From positions 3,851,001 to 3,915,000 of the forward strand of contig NC_082604.1 of NCBI RefSeq assembly GCF_030936135.1: 64,000 nucleotides of DNA, written 5' to 3'. The position numbers were made by a program, and so were the translations under genes. Source of the stretch: Gavia stellata (lineage: Eukaryota > Chordata > Aves > Gaviiformes > Gaviidae). Every line of letters begins with the position of its first letter. Positions within the stretch are counted from its first letter, which is position 1. Below are positions 51,231-62,649 of the stretch, piece by piece. A model generated the notes under the pieces. That model ran no database searches. It saw nothing but the letters and a program-made list of their open reading frames with translations, and was not told the DNA's origin.

Positions 51231-52169
51231 TGGAATAGCATGGAGACCATTGTCAGTGCGCAACTGAAAGACCACCGATCTATGAACCCCTGTCCTGTTT
51301 ACGACGACATCTCAGGGAAACTGATCCTGTTCTTCATAGCTGTCCCAGGAAAGATCTCTGAGCAGCATCAGCTCAGGACAAAGATCAACCTGGTACGTCT
51401 CTGCTATGTCACTAGCATGGACCAAGGACGCACATGGAGCACTGCCCAGGATATCACCAATGGTACCATTAGCACTGAGTACAAGAAGTGGGCCACTTTT
51501 GCAGTGGGGCCGGGTCATGGATTACAATTGCTCAACAAGGCCCGGAGCCTTGTGATTCCTGCCTATGCCTATCGTATCTTGGACCCTAAGCAACACCCCA
51601 CCCCTCATGCCTTCTGCTTCATCAGCTCTGACCATGGGAAAACGTGGGAGATGGGAAATTTTGTGGGGGAGGAGAGCGCGGTGGAGTGCCAGGTAGCGGA
51701 GGTGCACACCTGTGGCAGGAAGGTCCTCTACTGCAATGCAAGGAGCAGCAGGGGAGCCAGAATCCAGGCTGTCAGCTACAACCACGGGGTGGACTTTGAG
51801 GGAGGCCAGCGGGTTGAAATGCTAGTAGAACCTCCCTCTGGATGTCATGGAAGTGTTACTGCCTTCCCACCTCCCCCTGATGCCAGATGCCAAGATAGTT
51901 GGTTGCTCTATGCTCATCCTACAGACCCAAAGGGTCGAAGAGATTTAGGAATTTACCTCAACAAAATCCCTTTAAATCCAGCACACTGGACAAAACCAAG
52001 CATCCTCTTCAAGGGCCTGTGTGCTTATTCGGATCTGCAGTACATGGGGGTTGGGCCAGATGGCTCACCCTTGTTCTCCTGCCTCTTTGAATATGGGACC
52101 CACCAACAGTGTGAAGAGATAATCTTTGTAATGTTCACTTTGAAGCAAGCCTTTCCATCAGAGTGCTGA
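51231..52169 (+). CDS. NEU2: NEU2 coding exon 2 (cytosolic sialidase, catalytic domain)
   Basis: This exon encodes 312 residues and a TGA stop, completing a 379-380-residue sialidase, the same length as human NEU2 (380). The enzyme removes terminal sialic acids from gangliosides and glycoproteins in the cytosol; no signal peptide or membrane segment is present. Visible motifs: HRSMNPCP; Asp boxes SMDQGRTW and SSDHGKTW with a degenerate third copy (SYNHGVDF); FAVGPGHGLQL; VIPAYAYR with the active-site tyrosines; ECQVAEV with the glutamate partnering the nucleophile; NARS followed by the second triad arginine region; an Arg before DLGIYLN; AYSDLQYMG with the nucleophilic tyrosine; and EEIIFVMFTLKQAFP near the end. 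All expected catalytic positions look intact. One small difference from human is a shorter C-terminus (SEC instead of a few extra residues). Confidence 0.97.
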   Translation, partial: WNSMETIVSAQLKDHRSMNPCPVYDDISGKLILFFIAVPGKISEQHQLRTKINLVRLCYVTSMDQGRTWSTAQDITNGTISTEYKKWATFAVGPGHGLQLLNKARSLVIPAYAYRILDPKQHPTPHAFCFISSDHGKTWEMGNFVGEESAVECQVAEVHTCGRKVLYCNARSSRGARIQAVSYNHGVDFEGGQRVEMLVEPPSGCHGSVTAFPPPPDARCQDSWLLYAHPTDPKGRRDLGIYLNKIPLNPAHWTKPSILFKGLCAYSDLQYMGVGPDGSPLFSCLFEYGTHQQCEEIIFVMFTLKQAFPSEC

Positions 52170-52323
52170 GTCTTGAGCCTTTCCATCAGCATCCCTCTGA
52201 AAACCGCCTTTGCTGATATTTCTTTTCACGTCACTTCTCATCTTTCAGCAAAAGGCTTTTTTTGTACTCTTCCTGCACCCTCAGTTTGGCGTTGGCTTGT
52301 GGATTCTGTAGATTACAAAGTCT

Positions 52324-52329
52324 ATTAAA
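52324..52329 (+). terminator. NEU2: NEU2 polyadenylation signal (ATTAAA)
   Basis: ATTAAA lies 155 bases after the stop codon and is followed at about 20-50 bases by a GT/T-rich element (TGTGTTTGGTTTTGTTTTCT). Cleavage near 52345 would give a short 3' UTR of about 175 bases. Confidence 0.75.
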
Positions 52330-54878
52330 CGTTCTAAAACTGAACATGTGTTTGGTTTTGTTTTCTGTTGCCTGTTCTCCACTCTCACCTTTCCCTTTGG
52401 CTGCCATCTTAAACATCACACGCTCAAAACAAGTGTGATCTTTGTGTAGGGCCTTGAGACCTCTGATAGACTTGATTAGGGACGTGCATGCTGGCAGCAT
52501 AGGGACTGCATGGGAACAGAGGACAGTGATTTTATGCTGAGCTGTATTTAGTAAGTTGTGGAGAAAATGCTAGAGAGGACACTGGGCTTACTGCCCTGTA
52601 TCTGTAGTTACCTTCTTCAGAAAACTGCTTTGGCTCTGGTTAGGTGTGCTGCTTCTTGCAGTCCGTGTAGGACTTGCTGGTAACTCTAGCTTTCAGGGCT
52701 TGCTCTCTTCTCATTTCAGCAAGGCCATGGGATGCCATGCTCTTGGGATATTCCTTGCCCACTTCTGCAGTGGATTTGAGGTTGCCTTGCTGAGTTCCCA
52801 GGCCCCCCAGGGACTTCTGTCTAACTTAGCCTTCTCCTTACTTCCCATGCTGTATGTTCTTGCTTATTTGCCCTTTTGCTTACACTGCACTGAGAAGCCG
52901 CAGTTTCTTGTGCATAAGAAAACCACAGCCTCGTGCTCCAGTGGTTCCCTCTCCCTGGGCAGTGACAGCAGGACACCAGGAGCCTTCCCACCATGTTTGG
53001 GGAGAGGGCAAGTGGCAGAAATGGCATTTTGCCTGTATCGAAACTGCAGGATCAGGACAGGTCTGCAGAGGGAGCTCCCAATTTATAGTCAGGAGGGGAA
53101 ATACTTGCTGGTCTTCCTAACACGAGTGCTAAGCTATGATCCACACAGCAACTGCTCTTATCGCTGACAACCCAATGCCTTGCAAGCATGGCTGTTGTTA
53201 TTATAGGGTGTTATTGGCATATGAGGCAGCGTGACAAACAAATAACATTGACCCACTTCCAGCAAATTGCGAAGGCACAGGTGTCAGAGGAAGGGGACAT
53301 GGCCAAGCCCAGAGCAGCATGAGTGCTCAAGCTGGAAGGCTTTCCAACATAGACAGATTTTCAGCAGGTTTCTGAAGGAAACAGCCCCAGCTTTGGTCAG
53401 AGAGAGACTATTCTGAGGCTACGGTGTGATTTGAAAGGAGCCATTATGCTGTGAGTAGACAAGGGGAGTGACCAGAAATGAATGGGTACCAAGGGAGACA
53501 TGTCGGAGCAGATGGAGCTAGGAAAGCTTTACCCATGCCTCTGGACAAAATTCTGCTTTATGAACCAGTCAGTGCTTGTTTGCTGTATTCTGTGTGTGTG
53601 CACGTGTGGAACGGCTCCAAGAAAAATATGTTTGTTTGCTCTATTGGTGAAGAGAAATACCTGCTTTTCAAAGTGCTCTCAGAATGCATCCCCTTTGGGG
53701 AATGCTAGCAGGTCTCATAGGATCCTTTGCACTGTCACTGCTCAGGTCTGTGAGTCTCTGTTTGCTCAGTGTCCCCACCCTTGCCTTTTATTGCTGATAG
53801 CTTTCAGGGGCAGTGGGAGAAGGGGCCCTGATTTTTCTCACTATCTAGCTTTATTTCAGGGCACCTGGAGACTGCAGGTACCAAGAGAGTGAAGAGATCT
53901 CATGGCCTTCACAAATACACCTGTAATTTGCTGAGCCTTTCCCAAGCAGCAGGTCAGTAACGTGCTGGGCTGGAGTAGCACAGTGTGGCTCAACTAACCA
54001 GTATTTTGTGGGTGTTACTCGTGCTCTTTAGATGTAGGCCAGAGTCTAAATACACTTTTGTGGCCAATAGCCTGTTACTGATGCCTAATGAGGGAATGTT
54101 ATATTTAGACTTCAGCAAAGCTAACTGCTGTCTAATAGACTTAACCTCCATTGTCAGACATACTATGAAATACTTTTATTTCATCACGTGAAAATGCATA
54201 TTCGAGAACTTTTCATCTGACCAAGCCCAGCAGTGCCCTTGCTGATGCGCTGCACAGACTGGATGTATGTGGGGGTTTTGGGTGACCAATGTGTGTCTTG
54301 AAAGATGCTACAGACAGTATTTATCTACTGGTCCTGGACAGGCCCGTCAGTTCACAGCCAGCTGGTACAATACTACCTGGACATCTGTAGCAAACCCAGC
54401 TTAGATAAAGAGTTTATTGCAACATCTGAGACATAGCTTGGAATAATACCCTAATAACGTTTGCTTTGTCCATAGACTGCCAGGGCTGCAATTTTTGATT
54501 ATCCAACATCAAAATGTGTCCCAGTTCTTTGTGGCCTCATTCTCTCAAGTAAGTTTAAATGAAATAGTGTTGCTGCTGCAGTTATCTAAAAGCTTCTGTT
54601 GAGTCTGGGTTGGATTTGACTGACAGATGTACCCATTATTCTTTTTTTTTTACGAGGGTAGCTCTTACACGGTGCTTTGTCCCAACTGTGGGATGACAGT
54701 GTACACTATTCGAAGCACATTGTATTCCTTGTGGAAACCTTAGGGATGTGCTGGCTACATTTGTAGTATCACCGTATCAACTGGCGTGTAACTGGTGCAG
54801 GCTGATCAGCGCACTCCCCTTCTATGGCAAACACTCTAGCTCCCCTCTAGATAACTTCTCTAATCTCTTCTTCCTCAG

Positions 54879-54932
54879 ATCTACTCAGCAGTCTTCTCCA
54901 ACACAGGCATGAATGGAAATAAAATGAATGGT
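54879..54932 (+). other. Candidate unassigned exon, 54 nt
   Basis: A strong acceptor (CTAATCTCTTCTTCCTCAG) precedes 54 open bases encoding IYSAVFSNTGMNGNKMNG, followed by a GTAAGTAT donor. I know no protein with this sequence. It could be an alternative exon of a neighbour, a non-coding transcript or chance. Confidence 0.2.
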
Positions 54933-55626
54933 GTAAGTATCTGCTGCAGAACAGCCTCTTGTCTCTGTGCAGGACAGAAGAAGTTACCGCTGTCCTTTGG
55001 GAATTGGGTAGTTCAGGATATGCATGCACGTGTGTGCTGACCATGCAGGGATCGGTCTTTCTCCGGCGCTGCAGAGTTCGCATGCCAGCGCCATGAGAAG
55101 TAAAACAGACGCCATTTCCTCTTCAGGCAGCGTTGCGAATGAGCCATTAGGGACCACAGAGCTGTTCATGTTAGGGGATTGGGATTCACCTTCTGAGCAG
55201 CTGGAGCGTACTGTGTGTTCTTTTGGGACCAAGAAGTATGCACAGAAGCCGGCCTGCACATCTTATTGCCACAATCATCACACGTGTTTGGATCCCATCC
55301 CCTTATTTATGTCTCCAAGTCAAGGAGTTGTGTGTGGTTGGATGGGGGATTCATGCGTTTGAAGGAAACAGCAGCAGCTTGCTGAAAAATGAAGTTGGTG
55401 GTGGGATGGATAGGAGTTAAGTATCCAGCTAATCAGTCTCAGTTGTCTGACCAGGGCTTGTACCTCTTTGTTACCTTATGTTAACTTGCAGTAGATGAGG
55501 AGCAGCTCTCCAAACACAGTTTCATTTCATGTCCACTCTGCATCAACAAATGGGTCCATTGCATGGAGATCGCTGTGAAGTCAAGCAGTGGTTTGATATT
55601 CAGAGCTGTTCTGCTTCCTGCTGCAG

Positions 55627-55647
55627 CTATGCTCCAGAGAAGCTACT
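55627..55647 (+). other. Candidate unassigned micro-exon, 21 nt
   Basis: TGTTCTGCTTCCTGCTGCAG, then 21 bases encoding LCSREAT, then GTAAGTATC. Both splice sites are close to consensus, but so short a segment is weak evidence alone. Confidence 0.12.
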
Positions 55648-56257
55648 GTAAGTATCAGACATCCCAAGGAGCTGGTACAGGTGAGGCTAGCAGCACACTG
55701 TGGCCAAGCAGGACTGTCAAAGGAGCTGCACAGTCCCTTTGCAACATGCAGACGCTCTTCTCAGTGGGGAGAATAGGATTTGTAACCACTTCTGTAGCTT
55801 ACAAGAGCTTACAGCTGCTGTCCATGTAGACCCACTTCATGGTATTCAGCATCTGACTCCATTTAGGCACTTGAATCCATGGGACTTTGGCTCCTAAAGC
55901 CCTGTGTGGATCTGGGTGAAGCTGAAGGGCAGGTCCAGCTGAGCTAATTTTGGTCTATAGAGGGTGGTTGCTCAGCGTGGACAGGAAGCCCTACACACTG
56001 CAGTTGTGCCTGTTTAGCAGGGTCCTATGCTGGCCACGCGATTTTGAATTGCTGGTGCCCCCAGTTTAATCTCAAGGGCAGAGATTAAGCTGGTCACTGC
56101 AGAGCAGGTGTCTGGATAATTGAAAGCACCAGGCACGCAGGGACAAATGCTGGGCTGCACTGGTTCAATCTCCCTCTCCATACCCACAAATTCTAGTCTC
56201 TTCCAATTCGGTAACAGGCTGTTCTCTCTCCTGCCTTGCCCTCCATGCTGTGTACAG

Positions 56258-56329
56258 GGGCAGCGCTCCGGTAGCCCGTACATGATCAAGAAGATACTGT
56301 GGCCCCAGCACTTCTCCTGGCTCTGGGAG
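56258..56329 (+). other. Candidate unassigned exon, 72 nt
   Basis: An acceptor (TGCCCTCCATGCTGTGTACAG) precedes 72 open bases encoding GQRSGSPYMIKK, then ILWPQHFSWLWE, with a GAG|GTAAGG donor. The length is a multiple of three and phase 0 at both ends. No family is recognised. Confidence 0.22.
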
Positions 56330-57239
56330 GTAAGGGTTGCATAGGGCTAGCAGGGTCGGTGCCTTTCCTGCGGACTCTCCCTCCGTACTCTGAGTCCCAG
56401 GCAGAGCCCCAGCTCAGCTGCTGCTTTTAGGTATAGCTCAAATGTGGATGTGCAGAGGTGCTGCTTTCAAAGGTAGAGTGGTTGGAGGTATAGGATAGGC
56501 AACCAAATTTGTCATGCAGGCAAATGCCCCTGTAGCAATGTCCTTGCTTGCTGCAAATGTGCCCCTCATTGCTCTGCCTTGGAGATGCAGCACTGAGCAT
56601 GCCATACAGCCCAGACAAGGGGCAGATGTACAGACAAAGAAAAGGGAAGTGAAAGCTCCAGTTCTCCCCTCGCTGACGCAGGTTGTCAGAAATGGCTTTG
56701 CTCCATCCAACCTTTGGGGATTTAGAGTAGGAAAGATTTCTGAATCCATCTCACAGTAGCTGACATGGAGCTTTGGTCACAAATCCCCAGAGCAAATCAG
56801 CCTCTAAGTCTGCTTCTGTGCATGGAAACACACAGGGGTAAATTTTTTTTTTTTCCAGTTTTTTAAAGTCCCTAGTTAGATAGATGAGAGGACTAGAGAA
56901 GGCAGGAATGGGGCAGTCAGTGCTAAGTATCCTAATGCACAGAGTGTTTCTGATCAGTCTGGGATTTATTTATTCCCCATGGAGACCTGTAGTGGGTAGG
57001 ACAGACAGAGAGGAAAAAGATGGAAACTCAAAGGGTCTGCGAACTGGTCGTAAAAGGGACAGCAGGCCACCAAAGCCTGGGGGAGTGAATGGGTGGGGGA
57101 GCAGAAGGGATCCCTAGCTCGGACTTTTTGATACAGAGTATTAGGGCACGAAGGGGGAGGGAAAGGCAGAGAACACGGGCTTGCTAGTCACCCAGCTGCA
57201 GCATGAAGAGGGAGAGCCGGGGCTGCAGGAACATGTCAC

Positions 57240-57415
57240 GCTCACTCTCTGAGCTGTTTGAGTTGAGGAAGTTGTCCGCGGCTGAGTTTCCTTTCCCTCT
57301 CTGTGCTATTGAAACAGGAAGCTGGTGAGCTGAAGCTGCCTGATCGTTACACACAGACACACAGGCAGCTCTGGCAGCTCCTGTATTGGCATTCAGGTTT
57401 CCTCCAGCTCCAGCA
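57240..57415 (+). promoter_or_regulatory. INPP5D: INPP5D 5' UTR and proximal promoter region
   Basis: The 175 bases before the INPP5D ATG contain three purine-rich GGAA cores: GAGGAAGT at 57265-57272, AGGAAG at 57316-57321, and GGAAA on the opposite strand at 57287-57296. GAGGAAGT is close to the PU.1/ETS site consensus, which suits a TATA-less haematopoietic promoter. The start site is not determined; a TTTCCTCCAG acceptor-like sequence at about 57398-57407 leaves open that the ATG exon is internal. Confidence 0.5.
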
Positions 57416-57549
57416 ATGGATCAGTGCTGGTACCACGGCAACATCACTCGCTCCAGAGCCGAAGACCTGCTCTCCAAAGTAGGCAAGGATGGCAGCTTCC
57501 TTGTGCGGGCCAGTGAGTCAATTGCTTCGGCATATGCACTCTGCGTGCT
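57416..57549 (+). CDS. INPP5D: INPP5D (SHIP1) coding exon 1, SH2 domain N-terminal half
   Basis: The exon starts ATG with G at -3 and +4 and encodes MDQCWYHGNITRSRAEDLL, then KVGKDGSFLVRASES and SAYALCV, ending CT| before GTAAGTAC. This is the start of the SH2 domain of SHIP1, the inositol polyphosphate 5-phosphatase that converts PI(3,4,5)P3 to PI(3,4)P2 at the membrane of blood cells after binding phosphotyrosine ITIM/ITAM motifs. Arg31 in FLVRAS is the phosphotyrosine-binding arginine; Arg12 corresponds to the helix A arginine of SH2 domains. Mammalian SHIP1 is nearly identical here. The 134 nt end in phase 2. Confidence 0.97.
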
Positions 57550-60500
57550 GTAAGTACAGCTTTCAGCCTCGCGTTTCACGCGGACACTTTTGTCCCCGCT
57601 TGTGCAGGGTGTTACCCCCTGCATCCTCTCCAGCACAGAGGCAAACAGCCACTGTACCCACTGGGAAGGTGCAGCCCACATCAGAACATGGCTAGTTTCA
57701 CTTGACTGGGCCACAGGGTAGGGAAGGGTTGGGAACAGGGCCAGGCTGAACAAACCCATATTCTTCTACTGCTGTACTGCTTACGCTACTCTTGCCCCTG
57801 ATTCAAAAGGAAAGAATAATCAATGATACTGAGGCTGTGCTCTGAGAGAAAATAACCTCTTAATCTCTTTGAGCCTGTTAATAACGTGGGTCTGGTATTT
57901 ACATTTAACAACTGAAATGTTGAGCTTGGTACCCTCCCTGGCACTTGTCTTGCTCTGGTTCAGTGTGTGTTTGACCCACCTGCTTGTACAATGCTGTGTC
58001 CCATTCAGCAAAAGGCTTGAAATAGTTCCTGGAGCTGTGCATGATACACCTGGCACAGCAGTGATTCTACTTGCATCATTAATATGGCCCATGGGGTACA
58101 CATTTCATGTGGAAAACAGAGAGAGGAGAGAAGTGTTGGCAGCCCTGATCCCCCTGTTCTGGGTAGGGGCTGGGGACTAGAGAGCAAGGCCTGCTGCCCT
58201 GGGTTTGTGAGGGGCAGGCGTTATTCCTGGAGGCAGGAGTGCAGGGGCAAGAAGAGATTGAAATCAGTAGGTGATGTCTGAGGCATTTGACTTTGCATTA
58301 CAGAGAGATAAGACAGTTGCTCTCTGCTTAGGAGAGATCAAGAGAGCCTCTGTGGGACCCTGTTCTGCCTGTCAGATCCTCTTTGCTGCCATTGTGAAGG
58401 AGATTTATCATCCTTACCCCCGCCCCCCCCATGGAATTACAAGCAAGTTTCTCAGTGTAGTTTGTTTCTAAAGTGTATTTCTTGCAGTGGTAAAGGTGGT
58501 GCTGCTGTTTATAACTCTGATCTAACTGCATGTCTCTGAGGTCAGACTTCTGGTGACAGCACTGCCTGCTGCAGAGGCTTCATCTGCAGAAAAGTGTGGG
58601 GCTGGGTAACTGCCCTGTAAGTGTAGGTGTTGGACTGTCAGAGATCTGTCGCTGGGTAATGGGGGTGTTCACAAAGTGCAGAGAGCCTCTGTGCCTGTCT
58701 GTTAAGATGTTTGTAATAACATGGGGAAGAGTTTTGTCTTTCTGGAGGGAGTAGAGAAAGAAGGCTGCAGATGAATAGCCAGGACAAGCAGGAGGAAGGA
58801 GAGGCAATCATGTAGCGTGGGCTGAGGGCCCCAATTGCAAGTCAGGGAACATTTTGCTGGAATAGACTGTTGCTTCCATTGAGTGTTTTTAGTATGACCC
58901 CTTTGATTTGCCTTGTAACCAGTATGTACACAAAATATTTTTATGGAGTGATGGTGGGGATTATAGAAAGGGAAGGTACTGTAAAAATGTCTACGAACAT
59001 GCATTTACATAAATTTTTCCATTGTAAATGTTTACGCAGCCAACTTTGAAAGCCTTTTGTGACTTGAGAGACATGGGATCAGGAAATAGAAACAATATAA
59101 TGAGCAGGATTTTCTGAACCGGGAGCCAAAGGTTATGTTCTTAAATCCATTTTGAGGTGGCTAACATGAATGGCTTGATTAAAAATATGGGGAGCACCCA
59201 GCCTTGTCAGCCAAGAGCAGCCAGATCTGTGGTGTGAAGGGCTGGCATTAAGTACAGTCTGAGAAATGTCACACAAACTTCTGTCAAAGTAACCCAGCAA
59301 GCTTTCAGCTTATGCTGGTTTACAGTTAGTTTGTGAAGAGAAAGGGTTAAAGGTGGTGAATAAGTCTTTCCCTCTGAATGTCATCTTGACAAAATGGGCA
59401 GCTTTGCTGAAGCTGAAAACTTCCTCAGAGATGTATCAGTTTCAGCTGTGTTATTGACTGGAAGGCGCTTGAAGTTTGAGCTCTTCAGTCACTTCTGTTT
59501 TAAAAAACAGAGAGGCTGGAGACAAAGAATGAGAGAGGGGAATTGAAAGCCTGACTGCAAAAGGTTTTCACAAAAAGAGAATTATGTTGAAACCGAGGAA
59601 GTGTCAACTGTGTTTAGATAAGGAAAACAAAAAACCATGAAATTTGCTCTGAAAAAGAAGTGTCATATTCTACAAAGCTCCCGTATTTATTGGGCAGATC
59701 AGTCAAAATCCAGCAAAAGCATTTATTATTATTATATCATAGAATGAAGCAGTGATTTTCTTGAAGAGCTGCTTTAGGAAAATAGGGTTTGTATAAACAT
59801 AGACAAGTAAGGGAGGTGTATTTGCAGGGCCTTTTAAGAGCATCTTCTCCCCTTTTCTGAAACTTAGAGCAGCAGCATTTAACTTCGTGAGCTGAAACAC
59901 TCAGCAAATCGAGAGGGAACGCTCCTCCCCCTGCACTGCTGTCCTCTGCTCTGCTGGTCACCCTGCCCCATAAAAGGCAAGAAGCAAAGCCATTTTCCTC
60001 CTCCTTTCTCTGTGCCTGGATCACTTGATCTGCCAATTTATTGACAAGAAATGGGCTCTTTAACTTACCTCGAGGAGAATGGCTGGATCCTGAAACCAAA
60101 AAGAGCCTGCTTAGCGTTCACGGGTGCTGTACCTGAACTGGTGTCATTCCTCCAGGGGATCTTCTGTTGGTGGTTCGTGTGTGAGTGGCTGCACGATTAA
60201 CACTTCTTCTAGACATAACCCTCAAAGGGTAGCTGCAGCTTTGGGATCCCTCTCAAAGGACACTGCCTGTGAGATGCCATTTCCAGCCTCCTGGGGGGAC
60301 GGCCTCTCGCATGGTGCACTTAGTGCTGTGCCTAGCACAGCACTCCTGTTTAGGATTTCCAGGCGCTCTCAATATGCACATCAGCACCTGTGCATAAAAA
60401 CATGTACAGCAGGAGAGGAAAGAAAAAATACAAGCCTTGTCCCCTTTCCTCCTCTGGTTGGTTGAGAGGACAGAGAGATTGCAAATTACTTGGAGACATG

Positions 60501-62585
60501 TTTAAGCTGTGGCTGGTGTTATATTTACCCCCTACATAGACAGCCTGAATGGCTGAGGTTGAGCAATTCTGAACTCAACCCAGTTTTTAGGGAGGACCTG
60601 GAATGTGACAGTAATTGGGACCACATAACTTGACAGTCAGGACTCTGAGGAGAGAAAGCCTGAGGGTAGAAATGGAGTAAGAGTCCCAGTCTTCTCCATC
60701 CGCATGCACTAAATTAGGAGACTTCTAAAGAGGATTCCTGCTTTTGATCCTAGGAAGTGCTCCTCCCTGCTCCTGTCTCACTCAACAGCCCTTCTTTCCT
60801 TGCTCTTCCATGGATCTTACCTGTCCTCAGCGTAAACCTCTTTACAAGTATTATGACAGCAGCCTCATAAGGCCTGAGTGATGGAGCACTTTCTGTGAAG
60901 GTAACAAAGAGGGTCCTCTTGTGACACAAGAGCCATTGAGCTGGTTTGTTTATCAGTTTCACCATCTACACACACACAAATTTTCTCTCATCAGCTGCAT
61001 GAGCAGTTCTGCTTAGCACTTTGCATATCAGTAGGAGGAAATGGTGTAAGAGAACTGCATTGACAGATAAAAGCAAAACCCATACCCTTCCTTGGGGCAT
61101 ATCCTCATCTGGCATTGATTGACCTGGCTTGGTGAAATTAGCAGTGTTGTGGCAATCCAAAGCAGTTGGGGATCACGTCTGTGACTTCCAGCTCTGTACC
61201 AGATCCTCAGATGTGTGAATGAGTAGGTGCCTATGAAACGGTTTTGCATTGCTTAGTGAAGTGGTACTGAGCTCTGGCAGCAGTTCTAATTCTTCTGTGT
61301 CCTTTGCATTAATGCCATCAAAAGATACAGGTTCATGTGGATACATGACAAAATCCTCCAAACACCCTGGAAAAATTCAGCTCTGATTTACGAGTAATTT
61401 CTTTTAATTACCAATTGCTTTTTGTGACTCCCTGTATAAGGCTGCCTGAAATCCTGGCGATCTCTCTTTCTGACTCCTGCATGGAATGATTCTGAAAGAC
61501 ATATGATAAACAGACTCACAACAGAATTGTAAAAGAGATGAGGATGTTTTATTGGTCTGTCTGATTTCCCCCCAGCTGGGGGGACGTTAGTCCACATTTC
61601 ATGATGATTCCACAGGTAATGTGTTTCTGTTACAGCCAAGGAAGCTCTGAGAGTGGATTCCATTTTTTCCTTTGAGAGGAAGGGGTTGAAACCAACATCG
61701 TTTGCTGGCTTAAAGCCATATTGTATGTTTTCACAGAGTGCTTTGCAGATGACTTAAAAGATTTGATCTATCTATTGTTCATTTGGGACAACAGTAAAAA
61801 TATATATTTTTTAGTCAACACTTTTTGGGCAATCTCCACAAAGCTCAGCAGCTGCTGAGGAAGGTCATGCTTACCACATTACAGCACTGCTTAGGCTTCC
61901 CTTGGGCTCTTGTGCATTAATGTGGCCCTCCACTGGGCAAAAGCCTCCTCCATGCCCCCTTAGATAAGAATCTAATTGAATTTAGCTGGGACAAAATGTT
62001 CACTAAGGCTGATCGACAGACACATGTACAGTGTGTATCTGCACCAAGATAGCAAGGTGGGGTTTCATTCAGGCTGTTGTTTAGGTTTTATATATGAAAA
62101 TGTGCCTAGTAATTGGCTGTCTTACTGTAAGTTAGCTGAAATCTAGTATTTGTTTTTTCCAATACAAGTCAATGCACATACTAGCCCTTCAATTTACTCA
62201 TTCATTGGTGATTTTGGCCCTGTGTCTCTTGGTTTTCTGCTTTTTCATTCCTTCCTGAGACGCCCACTCTACTGACAGCTAGAGCCATTTGGTGTTTTCT
62301 TTCTTTCCGGCCAGAAGAAGAGTTGAATAACTCACTCTGAGGCTGATGCTGAATCACTTTCTGCAATTTGCATCTGCAAACATGTCTCAGTGACCAGGAA
62401 CACTTCAGGTTTGTGTTAGTTCACAGATTCTAGGGAAAGAAATAAAGAGAAGTGTTTAAAACCCTTGTGCATGAAGCCATCTATGTGTCTCAGGATCTTC
62501 CAATACCTTTTCTCATGGGGAGGAGTGCCACAGTGCAATTCCCTTCTGGAGATGGTCTAACCATATCTCCTCTGATCTGTTCCAG
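57550..62585 (+). other. INPP5D: INPP5D intron 1, about 5 kb
   Basis: The intron is bounded by GTAAGTAC and CTCTGATCTGTTCCAG. No exon, RNA gene or recognisable transposon lies inside. There is a C-rich run at 58419-58431, an ATT trinucleotide run near 59724-59738 and a short (CA)n at 60969-60979. Confidence 0.85.
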
Positions 62586-62649
62586 GTTCCGGAATTGCGT
62601 TTATACGTACCGAATTCTGCCCGATAAAGAAAATAAGCTAATTGTCCAG
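62586..62649 (+). CDS. INPP5D: INPP5D (SHIP1) coding exon 2, SH2 domain middle
   Basis: One base completes Leu, then FRNCVYTYRILPDKENKLIV and Q, followed by a GTAAGCC donor in phase 0. Together with the preceding exon this reproduces the CVL-(Y/F)RNCVYTYRILP strand region of the SHIP1 SH2 domain. The exon is 64 nt. The remaining SH2 sequence, the phosphatase domain and the NPXY/proline-rich tail must lie to the right of the window. Confidence 0.96.

Larger units (their letters stand above)
52346..57239 (+). other. About 4.9 kb between NEU2 and INPP5D
   Basis: No gene with family similarity is seen. Open frames of up to 173 residues (52646-53167) match nothing recognised. Three segments flanked by good splice sites in compatible frames are listed as candidates (54879-54932, 55627-55647, 56258-56329). 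A homopolymer T run occurs near 54640 and another near 56845. Confidence 0.65.

Noticed and set aside
52646-53167. 173-residue open frame downstream of NEU2
   Set aside because: There is no recognisable domain, no convincing start context, and overlapping frames exist in other phases. It lies beyond the NEU2 polyadenylation signal.
55835-55905. Repeat-like phrase (ATTTAGGCACTTGAATCC and following)
   Set aside because: It recalls interspersed sequence seen in reptile genomes, but the match is too short to claim a family.
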